A stretch of 64,000 bases of DNA from JANPEZ01 sp031423155. GTDB lineage: Bacteria > Actinomycetota > UBA4738 > HRBIN12. The notes beneath the pieces are model-generated. The model did no database searches, was not told where the DNA came from, and was given only the letters and a program-made list of their open reading frames with translations. The translations under genes were made by a program, and so were the position numbers. The DNA lies in NCBI GenBank assembly GCA_031423155.1, contig JANPEZ010000113.1, positions 16,198-80,197 on the forward strand, read 5' to 3'. This document shows, one piece after another, positions 59,557-64,000 of the stretch; positions within the stretch are counted from its first letter, which is position 1, and every line of letters begins with the position of its first letter.

Positions 59557-59870
59557 TTAGCGGCCACCTCCCGCGCTTCGACGGGGCCGGTCTCGACGCG
59601 CTTCACGCTGCAGCTCAGGCGGTGAGCCAGGTTGCGGCAGGCACGCTCGAACTCCCAGGGGTTCCAGTCTCGGCGCTTGATCTGGAGCACGTCCTCGGCA
59701 GCTTCATCGCCGAAGTCGAAGCCCGAGCCCAGGTAGACAACGTCGGAGGACAGGTACCGGTCCACGACCGCACGCACGGAGGCCTCGGCGACCTCGACGG
59801 AGACCTGGCCGGGGCCCTCCCAGAGCACGCTCGCGACGACGGCGCCGTCTCGTTCGAATTCGTACCTCAT
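59553..59870 (-). CDS. Small unknown protein at the head of the ilv operon
   Basis: A 105-residue soluble protein that I do not recognise. It opens MRYEFERDGAVVASVLWEGP, then VSVEVAEASVRAVVDRYLSS, a strand-rich middle (VVYLGSGFDFGDEAAEDVLQ) and a helical end (NPWEFERACRNLAHRLSCSV). It resembles small alpha-beta regulatory domains but shows no clear motif. The ATG at 59870 follows GACAGGAGAGGAG. Its stop overlaps the ilvB start by four bases, so it is translated with ilvB and is probably controlled by the same attenuator. A regulatory or accessory role in acetolactate synthesis is inferred only from position. Confidence 0.72.
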   Translation of the reverse strand: MRYEFERDGAVVASVLWEGPGQVSVEVAEASVRAVVDRYLSSDVVYLGSGFDFGDEAAEDVLQIKRRDWNPWEFERACRNLAHRLSCSVKRVETGPVEAREVAAK

Positions 59871-59926
59871 GGGGTGACTCCTCTCCTGTCGTTTCGTGCC
59901 TGGTGGCGGTGCCGGGTCCGGGGTAG

Positions 59927-59950
59927 AAAAAACCCCCCGCGAGCGGAGGG
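59927..59950 (-). terminator. Intrinsic terminator (attenuator) of the ilv operon
   Basis: On the minus strand CCCTCCG (59950-59944) pairs with CGGGGGG (59939-59933) around the loop CTCG, with one G-U pair, and six U residues (59932-59927) follow directly. It lies between the leader peptide and the first gene of the operon, as a transcription attenuator does. Confidence 0.85.
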
Positions 59951-59955
59951 CATCT

Positions 59956-59988
59956 GGCGCGGTCAACGGGCTCGAGCCCGGCCGCGCC
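59956..59988 (-). promoter_or_regulatory. GC-rich leader hairpin, likely part of the attenuator switch
   Basis: Outer arms 59956-59962 (GGCGCGG) and 59982-59988 pair, and inside them 59967-59980 is a perfect 14-base palindrome (CGGGCTCGAGCCCG). The outer arm reaches the leader peptide stop codon, so a ribosome stalled there could block this structure. How it pairs with the terminator arms needs folding to settle. Confidence 0.65.
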
Positions 59989-60038
59989 TAATCGATAAGT
60001 ACGAGGTCGCTGCGTCCGAACAGCATCTCTGTCGACAT
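59988..60038 (-). CDS. ilvL: Branched-chain amino acid attenuator leader peptide, 16 residues
   Basis: ATG at 60038 opens MSTEMLFGRSDLVLID, ending TAG at 59988. Leu-Val-Leu-Ile are coded in a row (CTC GTA CTT ATC) just before the final Asp, which suits sensing of all three branched-chain amino acids. The ATG is nine bases after a TAAACT -10 box, so the peptide is almost or entirely leaderless. It lies 118 bases before the first operon gene, with hairpin and terminator between. Confidence 0.85.
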   Translation of the reverse strand: MSTEMLFGRSDLVLID

Positions 60039-60047
60039 GGTCCAGTC

Positions 60048-60075
60048 AGTTTAGGGGCATATGAGGACCTGTCAA
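60048..60075 (-). promoter_or_regulatory. Promoter of the ilv-leu-cimA operon
   Basis: TTGACA (60075-60070), 16 bases and TAAACT (60053-60048) form a near-consensus housekeeping promoter, the clearest in the window. The start of transcription should fall near 60040, next to the leader peptide ATG at 60038. Confidence 0.8.
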
Positions 60076-60127
60076 CCCGTGGAGTGGAGCAAGCGCCACC
60101 TGGCCACTCGTTCAGAACCGATCAACC

Positions 60128-60157
60128 TTGACCGGGAACGAACACGGGGCTTAGGGT
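60128..60157 (+). promoter_or_regulatory. Promoter of the kinase/oxidoreductase pair, leaderless
   Basis: TTGACC (60128-60133), an 18-base spacer and TAGGGT (60152-60157); the GTG start at 60165 is seven bases after the -10. Divergent from the ilv promoter, about 50 bases away. Confidence 0.6.
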
Positions 60158-60164
60158 CGCGAGC

Positions 60165-61088
60165 GTGGGGGGAGAACTCGATCCGGGCCTTGAGGCCGTC
60201 ATCGCGGCTGTGCCTGGATGGGCCGGACTGAGCGTCGATGTCACGCCGATAACGATCGGGATTACCAATCGGAACTTCCGGGTGGATATCGGAGGCGAAA
60301 CCTTCGTCGTCCGGCTGTCGGGCAAGGACACCGAGCTGCTCGGCATCGACCGCGAGGCCGAGAACGAGGCCGCTCGGGCCGCGGCTGCCGCTGGAGTTGC
60401 TCCCGAGGTCTTCGCCTACCTCCCGGAGCAGGGCTCGCTGATCACGCGGTTCGTCCGGGGTGACCCCATCCCGACCGAGGACCTCGAGGACGAGGACGTG
60501 CTTGCCAGCGTTGTGGTGTCGGTAAAGGCGATCCACTCGGGTCCGACGCTGGCTTCGACCTTCCCGGTCTTCCGGATAGTCGAGGACTACCACGACATCG
60601 CGGGCCTCAGGAGCGTGACTGTGCCGGGCGCCTACGAGGAGGTCCACGCCAAGGCGGACACGATCGAGGCCGCCTTCTCAGCCAGGCCGCTGGCCGACCG
60701 GCCGTGTCACAACGACCTTTTGAACGCGAACTTCCTGCGAGATGGGAGCCACGTCTGGATCGTGGACTACGAGTACGCGGGGATGGGCGATCTCTTCTTC
60801 GACCTGGGGAACCTCTCGGTCAACAACGGATTGTCCGAAGGCGCGCAGGAGATGCTGCTGCGCCTCTACTTCGGCGAGGTGCGCGACGCGCACCGCGCGC
60901 GGCTGGCGTTGATGCGGATCATGAGCGACTTCCGCGAGGCGATGTGGGGCGTCGTACAGCAAGGCGTCTCGACCCTTGAATTCGACTACGTCGAGTACGC
61001 CGAACGCCATTTCGGTAGGTGCCTGGCCAGCGCGGCAGACGAGCGGTTCGAGGGGTGGCTCGCGGCCGCGGCGGCCGAGGGCATCTAG
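60165..61088 (+). CDS. Choline/ethanolamine-kinase-like phosphotransferase
   Basis: A 307-residue APH-fold kinase. It has TNRNFRVDIGGETFVVRL (nucleotide side), the catalytic loop PCHNDLLNANFLRDG (HND-x-x-x-x-N) and VWIVDYEYAGMGDLFFDLG (metal Asp and GD-x-x-FDLG), the set seen in choline and ethanolamine kinases. The substrate could be choline, ethanolamine or another small amine. GTG 60165 is seven bases after TAGGGT. Its stop shares one base with the next start (TAGTG), so the two proteins are made together; the second oxidises N-methyl amines by family, which hints at a shared substrate type. Confidence 0.87.
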   Translation: MGGELDPGLEAVIAAVPGWAGLSVDVTPITIGITNRNFRVDIGGETFVVRLSGKDTELLGIDREAENEAARAAAAAGVAPEVFAYLPEQGSLITRFVRGDPIPTEDLEDEDVLASVVVSVKAIHSGPTLASTFPVFRIVEDYHDIAGLRSVTVPGAYEEVHAKADTIEAAFSARPLADRPCHNDLLNANFLRDGSHVWIVDYEYAGMGDLFFDLGNLSVNNGLSEGAQEMLLRLYFGEVRDAHRARLALMRIMSDFREAMWGVVQQGVSTLEFDYVEYAERHFGRCLASAADERFEGWLAAAAAEGI

Positions 61089-63508
61089 TGGCGGAGGACT
61101 ACCGCGCGATCATCATCGGCGGTGGCGTCGCCGGCTGCTCGATCGCGTACCACCTGACCGAACTGGGTCGGGGTGACGTCTTGCTGGTGGATCGCAGCGA
61201 GCTGACCAGCGGTTCGACGTTCCACTCGGCGGGTCTGGTCGGGCAGCTCCGATCTTCGGTTTCGCTGACGCGGATGATGATGTACTCGGTCGAGCTGTAC
61301 CGGCGGCTGGCTGCCGAGACGGGCGTCAACCCGGAGTGGCGCGAGGTCGGCTCGCTTCGTCTGGCCTCTTCGGCCGAACGCATCCAAGAGCTTCGGCGTT
61401 TGGAGGGCTGGAGCAAGACCTTCGGCCTTCCTCTTCACGTGATCTCGACCGAGGAAGCGTTGGAACGCTGGCCACTTTTCGACCCGGCGGGGATCAAGGG
61501 CGCGGCGTTCATCCCGACCGACGGCTATCTGGACCCGAACGGATTGACGCTGGCGCTGGCCGAAGGCGCGAAGCGGCGCGGTGCGGTCGTAAGAACCAAC
61601 ACCCGCGTGACCGGCATCGACATCGAGGACGGCCACGTCCGCGGGATCACCACCGATAGCGGCGAGAATATCCGCGCGGACTTCGTGGTGAACGCCGGCG
61701 GGATGTACGCCAGGCAGATCGGAGCTTTGGCCGGCGTCGAGGTCCCCGTGGTCCCGTTCGGCCACCAGTACCTGGTGACGAAGCCGATCGAGGGCGTGCG
61801 CGCGGACTTCCCGACGATGCGAGACCCGGACCGGCTCGTCTACTTCCGCTCCGAGCAGGGAGGCTCGCTCGTCATGGGCGGCTACGAGCGCAACCCCGAT
61901 CCCTGGGCAGTCGAAGAGGGTCCACCGGCAGACTTCAACAACACCTTGCTGCCCGAGGATTGGCCCCGCTTCGAGCCTTTGGCTGAGGCCGCCTTCGGGC
62001 TGGTTCCCGCGATGCGTGACGCCGAAGTCGTGAAGCTGCTCAACGGCCCGGAGGCGTTCACGCCCGACGGGGAGTTCATCCTCGGAGAGTCCGAGGTCCG
62101 GGGCTTCTTCGTCGCGGCGGGCTTCTGCGCTCACGGCATCGCCGGCGCCGGCGGGGTCGGCAAGGTGATGGCCGACTGGATCGTCAACGGCGAGCCTGAG
62201 TACGACCTCTGGAAGATGGACATCCGCAGGTTCGGCCCACAGTTTCGTTCGCGCGGGTATGCCCGCGCCCGCGCGAACGAGATCTACCAGACCTACTACG
62301 ACATCCACTACCCCGGCGAGGAGCGCAAGGCCGGCCGGCCCCTCAAGATGGCGCCGACCTACTCGCGGCTCGAAGCGCTTGGCGCCGAGTTCGGGGAGAA
62401 GTCGGGGTGGGAACGTGCGAACTGGTTCTTGTCCAACGAGGACCCGGCGCACGAGGCGCTGCGGCCCCGGGGCTGGGCCGGCGAGAACTGGTCCACCGCC
62501 ATCGTGACCGAACACCTGGCGACGCGAGAGCGAGCCGGTCTGTTCGACGAGTCGAGCTTCGCCAAGATCTCCGTAGAGGGACCGGACGCGGCGTCGTTCC
62601 TCCAAAGGCTCTGCGCGAACGACGTGGACCGGCCGGTGGGCAGCGTCGTCTACACGCAGATGTTGAACTCGCGCGGCGGCATCGAGTGCGACCTGACCGT
62701 GATACGGCTGACGGATGAGCGGTTCATGCTCGTAACCGGGACGGCGTTCGGCAACCACGACCTCGGCTGGATCCGCAAGCAGTTGTCGAATGAGCCGGTC
62801 ACGGTTCGAGATGTCACCGAAGAGATGGCGTGCTTCGGACTGTGGGGCCCGCGCGCCCGCGACATCCTGGGCGCGATCTGCGCCGACGATCTGGCGTTCG
62901 CCTTCATGCAAGCGCGCGAGGTGGCGGCCGGCGGAGTGCCGTGTCTTGCGCTGCGAGTCACCTACGTCGGAGAGCTCGGCTGGGAGCTCTATCCCGCGGT
63001 CGATGTCGCGGGGCAGCTGTGGGACGCGCTCATGGAGGCGGGCGTCCCGCACGGTCTGGTGCCCGCCGGGTATCGGGCGATCGACTCGCTGAGGCTAGAG
63101 AAGGGCTATCGAGCCTGGAGCTCCGACATCACCCCGGAGGAGAACCCGTTCGAGGCCGGCCTGGGCTTCGCGGTGCGGATGGACAAGCCCGGCTTCATCG
63201 GAAACGAGGCACTGGAGCGTCTGCAAGCCGCGGGCGTGGAGCGTCGCCTGACCTGCCTCGTGCTGGACGACCCGAAGTCGGTGACCCTCGGCAACGAGCC
63301 GGTGTTCTCAGGCGGCGCGGTCGTCTCGCGCGTGACCAGCGGGGGCGTCGGCTACGCGGTCGGCAGCTCGATCGCGTTCGCCTATCTGCCGAGCGCCCTG
63401 GCCGAACCCGGCAACCGATTCGAGATCGACGTCTTCGGCGAGATGATCGGAGCGTCCTCGGCCGCCGACCCCCTCTGGGACCCGAAAGGCGAACGCATCA
63501 GAGACTGA
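61088..63508 (+). CDS. FAD-dependent sarcosine/dimethylglycine dehydrogenase-like protein with GcvT domain
   Basis: An 806-residue fusion. The N-terminal FAD oxidoreductase of the DAO fold (about 1-380) opens AIIIGGGVAGCSIAYHLTEL and has a TSGSTFHSAGLVGQLRSS region where covalent or tight FAD binding occurs in the family. A linker (about 380-440) is followed by the GcvT-like folate domain (about 440-806) with RAGLFDESSFAKISVEGP, VTYVGELGWELYP and NPFEAGLGFAVRMDKPGFIG. N-demethylation of a methylated amine such as sarcosine or dimethylglycine, with transfer of the one-carbon unit to folate, is expected. GTG 61088 overlaps the kinase stop. Confidence 0.88.
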   Translation: MAEDYRAIIIGGGVAGCSIAYHLTELGRGDVLLVDRSELTSGSTFHSAGLVGQLRSSVSLTRMMMYSVELYRRLAAETGVNPEWREVGSLRLASSAERIQELRRLEGWSKTFGLPLHVISTEEALERWPLFDPAGIKGAAFIPTDGYLDPNGLTLALAEGAKRRGAVVRTNTRVTGIDIEDGHVRGITTDSGENIRADFVVNAGGMYARQIGALAGVEVPVVPFGHQYLVTKPIEGVRADFPTMRDPDRLVYFRSEQGGSLVMGGYERNPDPWAVEEGPPADFNNTLLPEDWPRFEPLAEAAFGLVPAMRDAEVVKLLNGPEAFTPDGEFILGESEVRGFFVAAGFCAHGIAGAGGVGKVMADWIVNGEPEYDLWKMDIRRFGPQFRSRGYARARANEIYQTYYDIHYPGEERKAGRPLKMAPTYSRLEALGAEFGEKSGWERANWFLSNEDPAHEALRPRGWAGENWSTAIVTEHLATRERAGLFDESSFAKISVEGPDAASFLQRLCANDVDRPVGSVVYTQMLNSRGGIECDLTVIRLTDERFMLVTGTAFGNHDLGWIRKQLSNEPVTVRDVTEEMACFGLWGPRARDILGAICADDLAFAFMQAREVAAGGVPCLALRVTYVGELGWELYPAVDVAGQLWDALMEAGVPHGLVPAGYRAIDSLRLEKGYRAWSSDITPEENPFEAGLGFAVRMDKPGFIGNEALERLQAAGVERRLTCLVLDDPKSVTLGNEPVFSGGAVVSRVTSGGVGYAVGSSIAFAYLPSALAEPGNRFEIDVFGEMIGASSAADPLWDPKGERIRD

Positions 63509-63556
63509 AACCTCGGGCACGTTGCCTGTCAGCACGTGGGGCTCAAGAGACAGGGC

Positions 63557-63943
63557 TCAGCGACGCTTCTTGGCAGCCCCCGCGGCCGGGGCCGACTCGC
63601 TCGCGAGCACGACGTCCTCGCCGGCGAAGACGCAGCCGTTCCAGTACGCCTCGATGCGCTTGTTCTTGAAGCCCTTGATGTCGAAGTGCAGCTCGTCGGG
63701 CTCGGGGATCCGCGCGAACGCGTAGTGGATCTCGATGCCCGCGCCCTCGGTGACCTTGAACCTGTGAGGACGCCTCGAGCTGCGTGTGAAACGCGACTTG
63801 CGGCTCGTGCCGGGAGGCTCGCAATGGGCTTCCAGCCAGACGTAGGAGCCGACCATCCCACGGCGGGGGTCCAACCAGACCCAAACCTTCCCGCCCTTCT
63901 CGCGGATGTAGGCATCAGCCTTGGAAGTCGTAACGATCTTCAT
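63557..63943 (-). CDS. Small basic protein of unknown function
   Basis: A 128-residue protein that I do not recognise. It begins MKIVTTSKADAYIREKGGKV, has a Trp-rich strand WVWLDPRRGMVGSYVWLEAH, then a basic RKSRFTRSSRRPHRF and a closing helix with FDIKGFKNKRIEAYWNG. The Ala/Lys-rich end (SAPAAGAAKKRR) is disordered. ATG 63943 is eight bases after TACCGT, so it is probably leaderless. It converges with the oxidoreductase gene. The remaining 57 bases to the window edge hold no gene that I can see. Confidence 0.68.
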   Translation of the reverse strand: MKIVTTSKADAYIREKGGKVWVWLDPRRGMVGSYVWLEAHCEPPGTSRKSRFTRSSRRPHRFKVTEGAGIEIHYAFARIPEPDELHFDIKGFKNKRIEAYWNGCVFAGEDVVLASESAPAAGAAKKRR

Positions 63944-63951
63944 CGGGAGGA

Positions 63952-63957
63952 ACGGTA
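63952..63957 (-). promoter_or_regulatory. -10 box (TACCGT) for the small basic protein gene, leaderless
   Basis: TACCGT ends eight bases before ATG 63943. Confidence 0.4.
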
Positions 63958-64000
63958 CTCCTTCGATGAGAGGGCGAGGGGGCGGCCAACGGCCGCCCCC

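Noticed and set aside
59871..60047. T-box riboswitch before the ilv operon
   Set aside because: No T-box motif or specifier-loop layout; the leader peptide with Leu/Val/Ile codons explains the region better.

Overview
The window is high-G+C bacterial DNA, densely coded on both strands, and most likely comes from a deep-branching actinomycete (Actinomycetota), possibly an uncultured lineage. Pointers are a DUF5318 gene just upstream of a class A penicillin-binding protein gene (the Rv0049-ponA1 arrangement), an actinobacterial type Tad/Flp locus, a large NAD-glutamate dehydrogenase of about 1,600 residues, TANNNT -10 boxes with many apparently leaderless transcripts, and frequent GTG/TTG starts. 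No rRNA, tRNA or CRISPR array was seen. I cannot place it below phylum.

Layout. 1-4.6 kb: penicillin-binding protein (cut by the window edge), DUF5318, tandem cupin, DUF983, VOC protein and a small membrane protein. 4.6-8.5 kb: Tad pilus genes (TadE/TadG-like, pilin, TadC, TadB, TadA); the TadZ/CpaE ATPase lies 5 kb further on (13.8-14.9 kb) beyond an unrelated block with a hydrolase-cyclase fusion, a GcvT-like protein and an M19 peptidase. 15-22 kb: flavin oxidoreductase, RNHCP zinc-ribbon protein, two CAP-domain secreted proteins, a MoaD-like protein with a beta-propeller, and a secreted sulfatase with five C-terminal repeats. 22-31 kb: MFS transporter (in-frame UGA near its start), NAD-glutamate dehydrogenase, secreted peptidoglycan-hydrolase-like protein, and a homocysteine methyltransferase/methylenetetrahydrofolate reductase fusion. 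31-36.6 kb: a paralogous lipoprotein/membrane pair, OsmC, a dimethylargininase-like enzyme, a membrane protein, a USP-USP-Rieske fusion, and serC broken by one amber codon. 36.6-45.4 kb: mostly exported proteins plus a class III aminotransferase and an alpha-oxoamine synthase. 45.5-50 kb: a GGDEF-EAL protein and a D-Ala-D-Ala carboxypeptidase. 50-52 kb: a toxin-antitoxin-like pair (the toxin frame has no normal start codon) and a frameshifted IS110 element. 52-60 kb: a seven-gene branched-chain amino acid operon (unknown gene, ilvB, ilvN, ilvC, leuA, leuB, cimA). 60-64 kb: a choline-kinase-like gene overlapping a sarcosine/dimethylglycine dehydrogenase-like gene, and a small unknown gene.

How the genes work together. 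The clearest regulated unit is the ilv-leu-cimA operon: a promoter, an almost leaderless 16-residue leader peptide ending in consecutive Leu-Val-Leu-Ile codons before Asp-stop, a GC-rich hairpin and an intrinsic terminator together form a classic attenuator. Its enzymes cover acetolactate to the dihydroxy acids, the first and third leucine steps, and a citramalate route to isoleucine. The Tad genes form one tightly overlapping transcription unit. Across the window, at least 17 starts (including the ilv leader peptide) sit 6-9 bases after a TANNNT box, so leaderless translation appears common here and was used to choose several starts.

Three genes (MFS, serC, IS110 transposase) are each interrupted by a single-base event while all others are intact. 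Either real decay or local assembly error could explain this.
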